In this document: piece by piece, positions 8,696-17,754 of the stretch
Position numbering within the stretch: position 1 is the first letter of the stretch
How the letters are laid out: the number at the start of each line of letters is the position of its first letter
Assembly: GCA_021299355.1 (NCBI GenBank)
Contig: JAJTGG010000006.1
Coordinates: 1-47,969 of the forward strand
Length of the DNA stretch: 47,969 nucleotides
Source of the DNA: Lysobacteraceae bacterium
GTDB taxonomy: Bacteria; Pseudomonadota; Gammaproteobacteria; Xanthomonadales; Xanthomonadaceae
Direction of reading: 5' to 3'
Notes under the pieces: generated by a model
Seen by the model: the letters and a program-made list of their open reading frames with translations, nothing else
Database searches by the model: none
Told to the model about the DNA's origin: nothing
Made by a program: the position numbers and the translations under genes

Positions 8696-9109
8696 ATGCG
8701 CAGCAAAGGTTTTACCCTCATCGAGCTCATGGTCACCCTGGCTATTGTCGGCATTCTGGCCATCATCGCCATTCCCAGCTTCACCGAGCAGATCGCCAAA
8801 AGCCGGCGCGCGGAAGCCATGCGCATCCTCGGCGACATGCAGCTTAGGCAGGAGCGCTGGCGCTCGAACCACACTGAGTACGGCACATGCGATGAATTGG
8901 TTGCTCCGTCAACATGTACCGCATACAACGCGACAATACCCCATTACTCGATCAGCATTACGGGCATAACCCCTACAGGCCACACGCTAACGGCAACCCG
9001 CAAGGGCGCTCAAAGCGATGACCGTTGTGGCGATTTTGTGCTGACTGTAAGCAATGGAGTCGCTTCCAAATCAACCAGCACCGGCGCCGCCAACTGCAAC
9101 TGGCCTTAA
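8696..9109 (+). CDS. pilE: PilE-like type IV pilin
   Basis: 137 residues. The six-residue leader MRSKG|FTLIEL is a textbook type IVa prepilin start, followed by MVTLAIVGILAIIAIPSF and a polar helix (EQIAKSRRAEAMRILGDMQL). The small C-terminal domain contains CDELVAPSTC and RCGDF...ANCNWP cysteines consistent with disulfide-bonded loops. Length and pattern fit the PilE family of minor pilins found in xanthomonad pil clusters. ATG 8696 is chosen for its GGGAG SD and because it starts the leader; upstream in-frame codons would add unsuitable residues before it. It runs divergently from fimT, under its own sigma-54-like promoter. Its TAA shares bases with the ppnN stop codon on the other strand. 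Confidence 0.9.
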   Translation: MRSKGFTLIELMVTLAIVGILAIIAIPSFTEQIAKSRRAEAMRILGDMQLRQERWRSNHTEYGTCDELVAPSTCTAYNATIPHYSISITGITPTGHTLTATRKGAQSDDRCGDFVLTVSNGVASKSTSTGAANCNWP

Positions 9110-10503
9110 CGGACCACCCGGTAGCAGGGGTGATAGACCCCGGAGATCTTCATCCGGCGTTGCTCGACGAAGGATTCCAGCAATTCATCCATGGCCTGCA
9201 TGATGTCGGCATCGCCGGAAATCGTGAACGGTCCGTGCTGCTCGATGGCCTGCATGGCCGGTTCCTTGACATTGCCGGCCACGATACCCGAAAACGCCCG
9301 ACGCAGATTGGCGGCCAATTCATGCAGGGGCTGGTCGCGCTGCAGTTTCAGTGCCGCCATGGCCTCATGGGTCGGCTGGAACGGCTTCTGGAACTCCAAA
9401 GGCACATTGAGCGACCAGTTGAAGAAGAAGGAATCCTTTTCCTTGATACGCTGCTCGCGCACCAGATGGATGCCGCGGCTCATCAGTTTGCCGACGCGCT
9501 CGGCATCATCGACCACGATAGTGTAATGCGCGGCCGCGAGTTCGCCGAGGGTCAGCTTGATGAATCGGTCGATATGCTCGAAATACGCCGCCGAGGCGCG
9601 CGGACCGGTCAACACCAGCGGCATGCAGATCTCGCTGTTGTCGGGATGCAGTAGCAGGCCGAGCAGATACAAGATTTCTTCGGCGGTCCCTACCCCGCCC
9701 GGGAAGGCGATGATGCCGTGTCCGAGCCGTACGAAGGCTTCCAGCCGCTTCTCGATGTCCGGCATGATGACCAGCTCGTTGACGATCGGATTCGGCGATT
9801 CGGCGGCGATGATGCCCGGCTCGGTGATGCCGATGTAGCGGTTGTGGATGCGGCGCTGTTTGGCGTGCGCGATGGTCGCGCCCTTCATCGGTCCTTTCAT
9901 CGCACCCGGTCCGCAGCCGGTGCAGATGTCGAGCGCACGCAGGCCCAGCTCGTAGCCGACCTTCTTGGTGTACATGTACTCATCGCGGCCAATCGAGTGG
10001 CCGCCCCAGCACACCACCAGATTCGGGTCGGTGTTGGGATGCAGCACCGAGGCGTTGCGCAGGATTTCGAACACCGCGCTGGTGATACCGGCATTGGTTT
10101 CCAGATTGAACTTGCCACTGGTCCGGATTTCACTGGAGGTATAGGCGATATCGCGCACCACGGTGAACAGCAGATCGGCCACGCCGCGGATCAGAATGCC
10201 GTCGACGAAGGCAGTGGCCGGCGCATTTTTCAGGTCAAGGCGGATGCCGCGGTCAAGCTGCAGCACTTCGATATCGAAATCCGGATAGCGCACCTGCGCC
10301 GCACGCGGATCGTCGGATTCGGTGCCGGTGGTCAACACCGCCAGGGCACAACGGCGCAGGGTCTCATGCAGGCCGCCCTGGCTGATATCGCGCAGACGGG
10401 TCAGCTCTTCGCGCGACAGCACGTCCATGCCCGAGGGTGTATCGTTGAAGCGGCGCTGTGGTGGAAAAATCTGGGTGCTGATAGTGGGGCTTTCTTTGTT
10501 CAT
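9106..10503 (-). CDS. ppnN: Nucleotide 5'-monophosphate nucleosidase PpnN (LOG family)
   Basis: 465 residues, the usual PpnN (YgdH) length. The core is a Rossmann-like LOG domain with GCGPGAMKGPMKGA at 197-210 and the signature PGGVGTAEE at 268-276. These are flanked by the N- and C-terminal domains found in PpnN but not in short LOG proteins. The enzyme cleaves purine and pyrimidine nucleoside monophosphates to free base and ribose 5-phosphate. In E. coli it is stimulated by (p)ppGpp and supports nucleotide balance during stress. It stands alone between convergent pilE (4-nt overlap, with stop codons interleaved and no terminator seen) and the TonB receptor upstream. Confidence 0.92.
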   Translation of the reverse strand: MNKESPTISTQIFPPQRRFNDTPSGMDVLSREELTRLRDISQGGLHETLRRCALAVLTTGTESDDPRAAQVRYPDFDIEVLQLDRGIRLDLKNAPATAFVDGILIRGVADLLFTVVRDIAYTSSEIRTSGKFNLETNAGITSAVFEILRNASVLHPNTDPNLVVCWGGHSIGRDEYMYTKKVGYELGLRALDICTGCGPGAMKGPMKGATIAHAKQRRIHNRYIGITEPGIIAAESPNPIVNELVIMPDIEKRLEAFVRLGHGIIAFPGGVGTAEEILYLLGLLLHPDNSEICMPLVLTGPRASAAYFEHIDRFIKLTLGELAAAHYTIVVDDAERVGKLMSRGIHLVREQRIKEKDSFFFNWSLNVPLEFQKPFQPTHEAMAALKLQRDQPLHELAANLRRAFSGIVAGNVKEPAMQAIEQHGPFTISGDADIMQAMDELLESFVEQRRMKISGVYHPCYRVVR

Positions 10504-10557
10504 TGCATTCGATTGTGATGTGATAACTTCAGGATAAGGCTTTGCGGTGCATTAGGC

Positions 10558-10584
10558 AAAAAAAACCGGCCTTTCGGCCGGTTT
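10558..10584 (-). terminator. Terminator of the TonB-dependent receptor gene
   Basis: AACCGGCC-TTTC-GGCCGGTT hairpin followed on the minus strand by about eight T residues, 20 nt beyond the receptor stop codon. Confidence 0.85.
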
Positions 10585-10602
10585 TCAGGGATAAAGCCTG
10601 GA

Positions 10603-13600
10603 TCAGAATTCGTATTTCAGGGTAACTTGCGCGGCCCATGCAGACTCGCCGCTGTTGTTGCGGGTAACGAAATCTTCAACAGTACCGTTCACGCCGTAGA
10701 TGTAACGGCCGCTGGCATCCAGACCCATGTAGTCAACGAAGCTGCGCGACAGACCGCCGCCGGAGCTGAAGGCGATTTCATCGATACGGCCCCAGTCCTT
10801 GTTCAGCAGGTTGCCGAAGTTCAGGATGTCGAAAATCAGCGTGGCCTTGTTGCCCTTGAAGAAGCCCGGCAGTTCCTGGCTGATGCGCACGTCGAAGGTG
10901 TTGGTCCACGGTGCGAACGAGGAGTTGCGGTCAACCGAGCCGCCGGCAAAACCACTCAATCCCTGGGCTTCGATGACTGACCAGAAGGTGGCTTCGGCTT
11001 GTGCAGCGGTTACGGTTCCTGGGCCTTTGAATACCACCTCGCCCGAACCCAGCGCGGTCGGGATGTACATCAGGTCGTTGACCGTGCCGTCACCGTTCAG
11101 GTCGTTGTTGTAGATCCAGCTGTAGGGCTTGCCTTTGCGGCCTTCATAGAACACGCCGAAACGGGTCGCGTAGTCGCTGAAGAAGTTATGCTTCCAGTTC
11201 AGCGAACCGGTGAAACGATCCTTGACCAGATAGGCCGAGTTGGCAGCCACTTCTTCGTTGGCATTGAAGATCGAGACCGAGTTCCAGTTCGAGTTGGACA
11301 CCGACGAGGTCAGCGGGCTGACTTCGGTGGCGTTGGTGGTGGTGAAGCCCAGGCTCCAATCCAGTTCCTCGAAAGCACGGCCTGAGAAGGCCACGGTGAA
11401 GGCACCGCCGCCGCCCTTGCCGGTACGCTCAGCCAAGAGCACGTTGTTGAAGCTGCGGTTACTGAGCGCACGGGTGCGGGACATGTTGGTCGGGGCACCG
11501 CAGGCACCACTGGTACTGGTCACCAACCCGCCGGAGCTGTTGTAGCTATAGCAGCTGGCACTGAAGCCGACCGGATGGTAGAACAGATCGCGGCCGTCGA
11601 TGCCCTGACGGGTGGCTTGACCCAGATTCAAGTGCTTGTAGTAGATGCCGTCTTCCACAATGGTGCGTACGTATTCCAGCGACATGACCACGCCTGCAGC
11701 CAGTTCTTTCTCAAAAGCCAGATTGGCTTTCCAGACCGAGGGCTGTTCCAGATTGGCCGAGAGGAAGTCAACGTTCGGGGCCGGCGGGCTGCCAGCGATA
11801 CCCGGCTGGCTGTCCGGATTCGGACTGAAGAAACCATTGTTACGCGGGCAGGCCGAAGAGCCGGTACCCGAGCAGCTGATGATGCCGGTGGTGATCCCGG
11901 TGTTGGAGTACGGGTTGGACAGCCAGACGTTGGCGGCCGCACCCTCGAACAGACCGAAACCGCCACGGACCTGCATCGGTTTTTCGCTGTCAAAGGTATA
12001 GTTGAAGCCGACGCGCGGCTGGAACAGGCTGTTGCCGTCCAGGGTGTTGGTGTTGTCGTAACCGTAACCGCCGGTGGCACGGGTGGTGGTGCCGGTACCT
12101 GGGGTGGTCTGACCGGTGACAAAGCCGTTCACGGCTGCAGCTGCCGCGGCGGCGTTGAATTCCGGGCTGACGCCCATGGATTTGCGGTCGATACGCACGC
12201 CATAGGAAAGGGTCAGATTGGTATTGACCGCCCAGGTGTCCTGCAGGAACAGGCCGAGGTTCTGGTAATCCCAGTTGGCGACGCCGTCATTCAAATCAAA
12301 GCCGTTGATGCCGACCTGGACTGCATAGCTGGTCGGACGGCCGCGGCTGAAGTTTTCCAGCATGGCGGCGGTGTACTGGGCGCGGGTCAGCGCACTGCAG
12401 CTGAAGTTGCCCAGACCGGTCAGGGTCGGGTCGGTATACACCACCGTACCGCTGGCATTGATGCAGTCGAAGGTGTAGTTGCCGCGGGTATCCTGCAAGA
12501 AGGCGTTGTAGACGTCATTGTCATCGTAGTCGAAACCGAACTTCAGCTCGTGGTCGCCCAGGAACCAGTTGGCGCCACCGTAGTAGTTCCAGGTTTCGGT
12601 CGCCAAATCATTGAAGTGGCGGCTGCGCTCGGTACCGGCCAGCAAGCCGGCGGAGGTGCCGGTCACGTCCGGCACGGCGCCCGAGAAGTTCAAACGGATC
12701 TGCGGCAGATTGGAGTTGTTGACCGGCTCACTGGCGTAATCGCGGTAGGACACCTTGAATTCGGTCGAGAAGTTTTCGCTCCAATCGGAGAAGAACTGGC
12801 CAACCCAGGTTTCAATGCTTTTGGCTTGGGTGTACCAATGCGAATCCAGCGACATGGCCAAGCCGCCGCTGGTGAAGTTGCTCGGGTACAAGGGCTCGTC
12901 CTGCTCGGTTTTGCTCCAACGCAGGCTGGCGCGGTGATTGTCACCGATGTTGGCATCCAGCTTGATCAGGGCGTCCTTGACCTTCAGTTCGGCGGCGGCG
13001 GCATCGGCGCTACCGATATCGATGCCCCAGACGTTGGTGGCGATGTTCTGGGCGGCGGTGATGTCACCCGTGGTGATCGGCACGTTGAAACGGTCGCTGC
13101 CGGCCGGGCCGGCGGCCGGACCGCCGCGGGTACTGGTCAGCTCTTCATAAGCGGCGAAGAAGAACAGATTGTCCTTGATGATCGGACCGCCCAAGGTGAA
13201 GCCGATGGTTTCTTCCTTGAAATCCGGCGGATCGGAATAGGTATCGGTGCTGCGATTGTAGCGGTCACCGGCCATGGAGTCCGAACGGTACACGTAGGAC
13301 AGCGAACCGTGGAAGTCGTTGGTACCGGACTTGGTCACGGCATTGATGTTGGCGCCGGTGTAACCCTTCTGGGTCACGTCGTAGTTCGAGATATTGATCT
13401 GCACCGATTCAATGGCATCGATGGAAATCGGCTGCTTGGCGGTCGGCAGGTTGTTGGATTCCAGACCGAAGGTGTCGTTGGTCGCGACCGAGTCGATGGT
13501 GATCGAGTTGAAGCGGGAGTTCTGACCACCGACCGAGATTTCACCACGCTCTTTGTCGGTCTGCGACAGACGCGGATCGAGACGGGCGTAATCCTGCAGG

Positions 13601-14070
13601 TTGCGCTGGATGGAGGCGAAGGACTTCAGCTGTTCCGGACTGATGTTGGTGCCGGCACCCATGTTGGTGGCGCTGAACACTTCCGAGCCGGCGGCGACGC
13701 CGGTCACGGTCACCGAATCCAGAACCTTCTGGCCCAGCGAGGCGTCCAGCGATTTGGTTTCAGCCAGTTGCAGATAGACGTTATCGCGGGTTTCGGTGAC
13801 GCCGTCTTTGGTGATGGTGACGGTGTACGGACCGCCGACGCGCAGGCCGCGCGAGGAATAACGGCCTTCGGCATCGGTGACGGCCGAGCTGACGGAACCG
13901 GATTGGTTGTGCTTGATTGACACGGTGGCGCCAGCGACCGGTTTGCCATCGTTGCTGGTGATGCGGCCGCCGATGGCGGACGAGGTGTTCTGCGCCATGA
14001 CCGGCGCGGTCAGTGCGACTGCAAGCGCCATGGAGAGCTGCGAAATCCGGATGCGTTTCGATGAATTCAT
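10603..14070 (-). CDS. Oar-like TonB-dependent receptor with carboxypeptidase-regulatory-like domain
   Basis: 1155 residues. The Sec signal peptide ends near VMAQ (about residue 27). Residues 30-110 form a CarboxypepD_reg-like beta-sandwich (GGRITSNDGKPVAGATVSI, DAEGRYSSRGL). A plug domain follows (SVTVTG..., VGGQNSRFNSITIDSVATND, GANINAVTKSGTNDFHG). The rest is a long beta-barrel ending in a strand with C-terminal Phe (VTLKYEF), as expected for outer-membrane barrels. This architecture matches Oar-type receptors, which are abundant in Xanthomonadales and Myxococcales. Some of them export or import peptides or help protein secretion through TonB/ExbBD. The substrate cannot be inferred here. 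It is monocistronic, with its own terminator and a 131-nt upstream gap to yhgN. Its presence supports a xanthomonad origin. Confidence 0.88.
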   Translation of the reverse strand: MNSSKRIRISQLSMALAVALTAPVMAQNTSSAIGGRITSNDGKPVAGATVSIKHNQSGSVSSAVTDAEGRYSSRGLRVGGPYTVTITKDGVTETRDNVYLQLAETKSLDASLGQKVLDSVTVTGVAAGSEVFSATNMGAGTNISPEQLKSFASIQRNLQDYARLDPRLSQTDKERGEISVGGQNSRFNSITIDSVATNDTFGLESNNLPTAKQPISIDAIESVQINISNYDVTQKGYTGANINAVTKSGTNDFHGSLSYVYRSDSMAGDRYNRSTDTYSDPPDFKEETIGFTLGGPIIKDNLFFFAAYEELTSTRGGPAAGPAGSDRFNVPITTGDITAAQNIATNVWGIDIGSADAAAAELKVKDALIKLDANIGDNHRASLRWSKTEQDEPLYPSNFTSGGLAMSLDSHWYTQAKSIETWVGQFFSDWSENFSTEFKVSYRDYASEPVNNSNLPQIRLNFSGAVPDVTGTSAGLLAGTERSRHFNDLATETWNYYGGANWFLGDHELKFGFDYDDNDVYNAFLQDTRGNYTFDCINASGTVVYTDPTLTGLGNFSCSALTRAQYTAAMLENFSRGRPTSYAVQVGINGFDLNDGVANWDYQNLGLFLQDTWAVNTNLTLSYGVRIDRKSMGVSPEFNAAAAAAAVNGFVTGQTTPGTGTTTRATGGYGYDNTNTLDGNSLFQPRVGFNYTFDSEKPMQVRGGFGLFEGAAANVWLSNPYSNTGITTGIISCSGTGSSACPRNNGFFSPNPDSQPGIAGSPPAPNVDFLSANLEQPSVWKANLAFEKELAAGVVMSLEYVRTIVEDGIYYKHLNLGQATRQGIDGRDLFYHPVGFSASCYSYNSSGGLVTSTSGACGAPTNMSRTRALSNRSFNNVLLAERTGKGGGGAFTVAFSGRAFEELDWSLGFTTTNATEVSPLTSSVSNSNWNSVSIFNANEEVAANSAYLVKDRFTGSLNWKHNFFSDYATRFGVFYEGRKGKPYSWIYNNDLNGDGTVNDLMYIPTALGSGEVVFKGPGTVTAAQAEATFWSVIEAQGLSGFAGGSVDRNSSFAPWTNTFDVRISQELPGFFKGNKATLIFDILNFGNLLNKDWGRIDEIAFSSGGGLSRSFVDYMGLDASGRYIYGVNGTVEDFVTRNNSGESAWAAQVTLKYEF

Positions 14071-14201
14071 GATGATGAGACCTGTTGTGAGATTGGGGAG
14101 TCGATCGGTGCCGCCTGAAAAAGGTAAAGCCCAGCTGAACTACGACGAAAATTTTACCACCTAAAGTTAATTTTATGTATGTTTGATGACGGAAATATGA
14201 C

Positions 14202-14795
14202 TTAGGCCGGACTGTTCAGGTAGGCCTGAATACCGTCCATGAGCATCTGGACCGAAATGGCCACCAGGAGCATGCCCATGAGGCGCTCCAAGGCCACCAA
14301 AACACGGGTTCCGAGGATTTTGTAGAGGTAGGTGGACGAAAACAGGATGACCGCCGTCCCGAACCAGGCGATGGCCAGGGCCATGGTCCAATCCCCCATC
14401 CGGCTGGGATCTTGGCTGCCGAACAGCATCACGGCGGCCATGCCGGAGGGTCCAGCCACCAAGGGGATGGCCATCGGCACGATGAAGGGCTCGCCGACCT
14501 CGCCATCGCCGAACATGCCCTCTGGGCTGGGGAAGATCATTTTCAGGCCAATCAGGAACAGAATGATGCCGCCGGCAATGGACACCGACTCCTGGCGCAG
14601 GTGCATGGCCTCCAGCACATACTTGCCGCCCCACAGGAAGGCGAGCAGCACGAAAAAGGCAATCAGCAACTCGCGGATCAGCACGATGCGCTGACGATGT
14701 TTGGGCAAGGGCTTGAGCAGGCTCAGAAAAACGGGGATGTTGCCCAAAGGATCCATGATCAGGAACAGCAACAGGGCGGCGGATACCATTTCCAT
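14202..14795 (-). CDS. yhgN: MarC-family inner membrane protein YhgN
   Basis: 197 residues with six hydrophobic segments. Family hallmarks are LIMDPLGNIPVFLSLLKPL near the N terminus, RELLIAFFVLLAFLWGGKYVL, SIAGGIILFLIGLKMIFPS, FIVPMAIPLVAGPSG, and ALERLMGMLLVAISVQMLMDG (21 residues at the C-terminal helix). It closely resembles E. coli YhgN (UPF0056/MarC). The biochemical role of MarC proteins is not established, and the old antibiotic-resistance link is not supported. It is the last gene of the leftward grxD-SDR-yhgN operon, 3 nt after the SDR gene. Confidence 0.88.
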   Translation of the reverse strand: MEMVSAALLLFLIMDPLGNIPVFLSLLKPLPKHRQRIVLIRELLIAFFVLLAFLWGGKYVLEAMHLRQESVSIAGGIILFLIGLKMIFPSPEGMFGDGEVGEPFIVPMAIPLVAGPSGMAAVMLFGSQDPSRMGDWTMALAIAWFGTAVILFSSTYLYKILGTRVLVALERLMGMLLVAISVQMLMDGIQAYLNSPA

Positions 14796-14798
14796 CGG

Positions 14799-15542
14799 TC
14801 AACTCCATTCTGGCCGCAGGATCCGACCGCGGTGGCTGGCTCCTTCGGCAGACAGCAGATAGACACAGGCCGGCGCATAGATGCCGGGCTCGGGACAATC
14901 GGTGGCGGCCTCTTCAACATAGGCCCGTGCCCGGATGCTGGTCCGCATCGGACCGGGTTGCAGCGCACTCACGCGGACGGGGCCATCATCGGTTTCATCA
15001 TGCAGAATGCCCACCAGCCCCTCCAGGCCGGCTTTGGCGATACCGTAGGCGCCCCAGTAGGCCTTATTGACGCGCTCCCGGTTCTCGGTCACGAACACCA
15101 CGGCGGCATCTTCGGCGCGGCGCAGGGCCGGCATACAGGCCTGGGTCAACAGCCACGGCGCGGTCAGATTGACATGGATTTGGGTCACGAACTCTTCCGG
15201 ATCGGTGGACTCCAGGGGGCGCAGACCGGAAAAGTCAGCGGCGCAATGCAGGATGCCATTCAGGCCCCCGAGTTCGGCACAGATTTTGTCGGCCATGGCG
15301 TCGTAGTCGGCCGGATCGGCACCGCGCATATCCAGCGGATACAGGGCCGGCTCCGGACCCAGCTTGCCGATGGCGTCATAAACACGGTTGAGTTTGGGGA
15401 CTTTTTTGCCGAGCAGGACCACGGTGGCGCCGGCAACCGCAGCAGCCTTGGCCGCCGCTTCACCGAGACCGCCGTATGCGCCGGTGACCAGAATGACCCG
15501 GCCGACCAGACTGTTCGGCGCCGGCACCGGCGATGCCATCAT
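14799..15542 (-). CDS. YciK-like short-chain dehydrogenase/reductase family protein
   Basis: 247 residues with a Rossmann fold. The nucleotide-binding TGAYGGLG lies at 20-27, HVNLTAPW near 123-130, and the catalytic pair YGIAK (Tyr166, Lys170) after AYWGA, as in YciK. The catalytic serine expected 13 residues before the Tyr is Glu153 here (sequence VTENRERV). The NNAG-type motif reads HCAAD. So redox activity may be altered or lost, unless this is a lineage-typical variant. The substrate is unknown. The start ATG overlaps the grxD stop by 4 nt (ATGA), which implies coupled translation, and yhgN follows after 3 nt. Confidence 0.82.
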   Translation of the reverse strand: MMASPVPAPNSLVGRVILVTGAYGGLGEAAAKAAAVAGATVVLLGKKVPKLNRVYDAIGKLGPEPALYPLDMRGADPADYDAMADKICAELGGLNGILHCAADFSGLRPLESTDPEEFVTQIHVNLTAPWLLTQACMPALRRAEDAAVVFVTENRERVNKAYWGAYGIAKAGLEGLVGILHDETDDGPVRVSALQPGPMRTSIRARAYVEEAATDCPEPGIYAPACVYLLSAEGASHRGRILRPEWS

Positions 15543-15868
15543 GCAGCTTTCTGGGCCTCGGCGACCATGGTGGCCAGATCACCGCTTTCGTAAAGTTCCA
15601 TGGTGATGTCGCAGCCACCGACCAGTTCGCCGTTGATGAACAATTGCGGAAAGGTCGGCCAATCGGAATAACGCGGCAGGTTGGCGCGGATTTCCGGCTC
15701 TTCCAATACATTCACGGTATGCATTTGGGCGCCGACGGCTTTCAGCGCCTGCACGGTGCGCGAGGAGAAACCGCACATCGGGAACTGCGGCGTGCCTTTC
15801 ATGAACAGCACAATCGGGGCGCTGGTGATTTCGGCTTTGATACGGTCGTTGATCGGACTATTCGACAT
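15539..15868 (-). CDS. grxD: Monothiol glutaredoxin GrxD (Grx4)
   Basis: 109 residues, the size of bacterial single-domain CGFS glutaredoxins. The active-site CGFS is at 32-35 ([10 protein letters not shown]), followed by the glutathione-binding [17 protein letters not shown] and CDI segments. These proteins carry or transfer [2Fe-2S] clusters with glutathione and BolA partners rather than reducing disulfides. ATG 15868 is preferred over the longer in-frame start (15898) because GGAG lies just upstream and the protein then starts as in E. coli. It is the first gene of the grxD-SDR-yhgN operon and is divergent from sodB, which makes biological sense for Fe-S and oxidative stress functions. Confidence 0.93.
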   Translation of the reverse strand: MSNSPINDRIKAEITSAPIVLFMKGTPQFPMCGFSSRTVQALKAVGAQMHTVNVLEEPEIRANLPRYSDWPTFPQLFINGELVGGCDITMELYESGDLATMVAEAQKAA

Positions 15869-15966
15869 TTGACGCTCCAGATGGATTGGGGGAAACACAT
15901 CACATTCACTTCCAAGGTAGAATTATAAAGCTTATTCCCCCCTTACGCCCGCCGGAGACTTCCCCC

Positions 15967-16545
15967 ATGGCCATCGAACTGCCTGCCCTGCCCTATGACC
16001 GCACCGCACTGGAACCGCATATTTCGGCGGAAACCATTGATTACCATTATTCCAAGCACCACCAGACCTACGTCACCAATCTGAACAACCTGATTGCCGG
16101 CACCGAATTCGAATCCGCCGACCTGGAAACCATCGTGCGCAAATCGCAGGGCGGCCTGTTCAACAACGCCGCGCAGGTCTGGAACCATACGTTTTACTGG
16201 AACTGTCTGAAGCCCAACGGCGGCGGCGCCCCGACCGGCAAGCTGGCCGAGGCCATCGACGACGCCTTCGGCAGTTTCGATGCCTTCAAAGCCGAATTCA
16301 GCAAGACCGCCATCGGCACCTTCGGCTCCGGCTGGGCCTGGCTGGTGCAGCGCGCCGACGGCAGTCTTGCGCTGGTCAGCACCTCCAATGCCGCCACCCC
16401 GCTGACCGGCACCGACAAACCGCTGCTGACCTGCGATGTCTGGGAACACGCCTATTACGTGGATTACCGCAACGCCCGTCCGAAATACGTGGAAGCGTTC
16501 TGGAATCTGGTCAACTGGGATTTCGTATCGGCCCAAATGACCTGA
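15967..16545 (+). CDS. sodB: Iron superoxide dismutase SodB
   Basis: 192 residues, standard for cytosolic Fe-SOD. Metal ligands are visible as His27 (DYHYSKHH), His74 (WNHTFYW), Asp157 and His161 (CDVWEHAYY). [20 protein letters not shown] and the [19 protein letters not shown] ending are typical of the iron type. The enzyme converts superoxide to oxygen and peroxide in the cytoplasm. ATG 15967 has GGAG at 15953-15956. It is monocistronic, with a strong terminator after it, and is transcribed away from grxD. Confidence 0.95.
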   Translation: MAIELPALPYDRTALEPHISAETIDYHYSKHHQTYVTNLNNLIAGTEFESADLETIVRKSQGGLFNNAAQVWNHTFYWNCLKPNGGGAPTGKLAEAIDDAFGSFDAFKAEFSKTAIGTFGSGWAWLVQRADGSLALVSTSNAATPLTGTDKPLLTCDVWEHAYYVDYRNARPKYVEAFWNLVNWDFVSAQMT

Positions 16546-16565
16546 ACCCGGTCGTTCCGGCATTA

Positions 16566-16593
16566 AAAAAACGCGCCTTCGGGCGCGTTTTTC
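16566..16593. terminator. Bidirectional terminator between sodB and purK
   Basis: AAACGCGCC-TTCG-GGCGCGTTT hairpin with T-runs on both strands. It serves rightward sodB and leftward purEK. Confidence 0.88.
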
Positions 16594-16614
16594 TTTGGCA
16601 GATGTCCGCCTAAA

Positions 16615-17754
16615 TCAACGCAGTCGGGACAGTACCTGCGCCACCTGCGCCTCGCGCAGCAGGGCTTCTCCGACACGGGCCAGCGTTTCGGCCAAAGCGA
16701 CGGCAGATTCCTCACGCAGGGTGGCATGACCGACTTTCCGGCCCGCACGCGGCGATTTGCCGTAATCGTGCCAATGGCCGCCGGTTTCATTCAAGACCGG
16801 CCCGGCATCCGGCAGCGCGCCGATCCAATTCAGCATGCAGCTGACACCGACCGAGCGGGTGCTGCCAAGCGGCAGACCGAGCACGGCCCGCAGATGATTC
16901 TGGAACTGCGAAGTTTCCGCGCCCTCGATGGTCCAGTGCCCGGAGTTGTGCACACGCGGCGCCATTTCATTGGCCATCAAACGGCCATCGCACAGGAACA
17001 GTTCGAGCGCGAACACGCCCACATAATCGAGTGCTTCCGCCACTTTCCGGGCACAGGCAATGGCCTCGGCCTCGAAAGCGGCGGTATCGGTGGCCGGGGC
17101 CAGACTGGCGGACAGCACGCCCTGCTCATGCCAGTTTTCAGTCAGCGCCCAATGCCGGAATTCGCCGTCGCGGCCGCGCACGGCGACCACCGAAATCTCC
17201 CGCTCGAACGGAACGAAAGCTTCCAGAATCAGGCCGACGGTCAAGGTCTGCGCGCCGAGTGCGGTCCAGGCCGCTGCGATATCGGCCTCGGTCTTGATGC
17301 GGTACTGGCCTTTGCCGTCATAGCCGAGGCGGCGGGTCTTCAAAATGCAGGGCATGCCGATTTCAGCAATGGCCGACTGAAGATTTTCAAAATCGGGAAT
17401 GTCGCGGAATTCGGGAACGCCGATACCGAGTTGGCGGAACAGATTCTTTTCCGCAAGCCGGTCCTGCGACACCGCCAGCGCGTTCGGATTCGGAAATACC
17501 GCGACTTTACTGCTCAGCCAATGTGCGCTCTCGGCCGGTACATTTTCGAAATCAAAGGTGGCGACATCCACTTTGTCGGCGAACTCCGCGAGGATACTTT
17601 CGTCACGGTAATCGCCGACCAGCATCGGCGCGAATTGTCCGGCGCAGGCATCGGCGACATTATCGAGCAGCAGAAAGCGCAGGCCCAGCGGCGCGCCGGA
17701 AATGGCCATCATCCGGGCCAATTGCCCGCCGCCAAGAATGCCGACCGTGGTCAT
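16615..17754 (-). CDS. purK: N5-carboxyaminoimidazole ribonucleotide synthase PurK
   Basis: 379 residues with the ATP-grasp fold. The N-terminal [13 protein letters not shown] is followed by ATFDFENVP, then [12 protein letters not shown] in the ATP-binding loop. The metal-binding [25 protein letters not shown] stretch contains the signature [12 protein letters not shown]. The enzyme carboxylates AIR with ATP and bicarbonate to N5-CAIR in de novo purine synthesis. It overlaps purE by 4 nt and is translated with it; PurE consumes its product. A terminator follows the gene. Confidence 0.96.
   Translation of the reverse strand: MTTVGILGGGQLARMMAISGAPLGLRFLLLDNVADACAGQFAPMLVGDYRDESILAEFADKVDVATFDFENVPAESAHWLSSKVAVFPNPNALAVSQDRLAEKNLFRQLGIGVPEFRDIPDFENLQSAIAEIGMPCILKTRRLGYDGKGQYRIKTEADIAAAWTALGAQTLTVGLILEAFVPFEREISVVAVRGRDGEFRHWALTENWHEQGVLSASLAPATDTAAFEAEAIACARKVAEALDYVGVFALELFLCDGRLMANEMAPRVHNSGHWTIEGAETSQFQNHLRAVLGLPLGSTRSVGVSCMLNWIGALPDAGPVLNETGGHWHDYGKSPRAGRKVGHATLREESAVALAETLARVGEALLREAQVAQVLSRLR

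Noticed and set aside
2890-9109. Pilin block as a proven genomic island
   Set aside because: No integrase, no second attachment repeat and no mobile genes were seen; kept only as a question of composition.
11575-13920. Plus-strand open frame of about 780 codons
   Set aside because: It is opposite the TonB receptor, has low-complexity V/G/H/Q-rich translation and no recognisable domain; a codon-bias shadow.
14173-14898. Minus-strand frame overlapping yhgN
   Set aside because: A different frame of the same DNA; its translation is Arg/Pro/Gly-rich, while the yhgN frame has clear MarC motifs.
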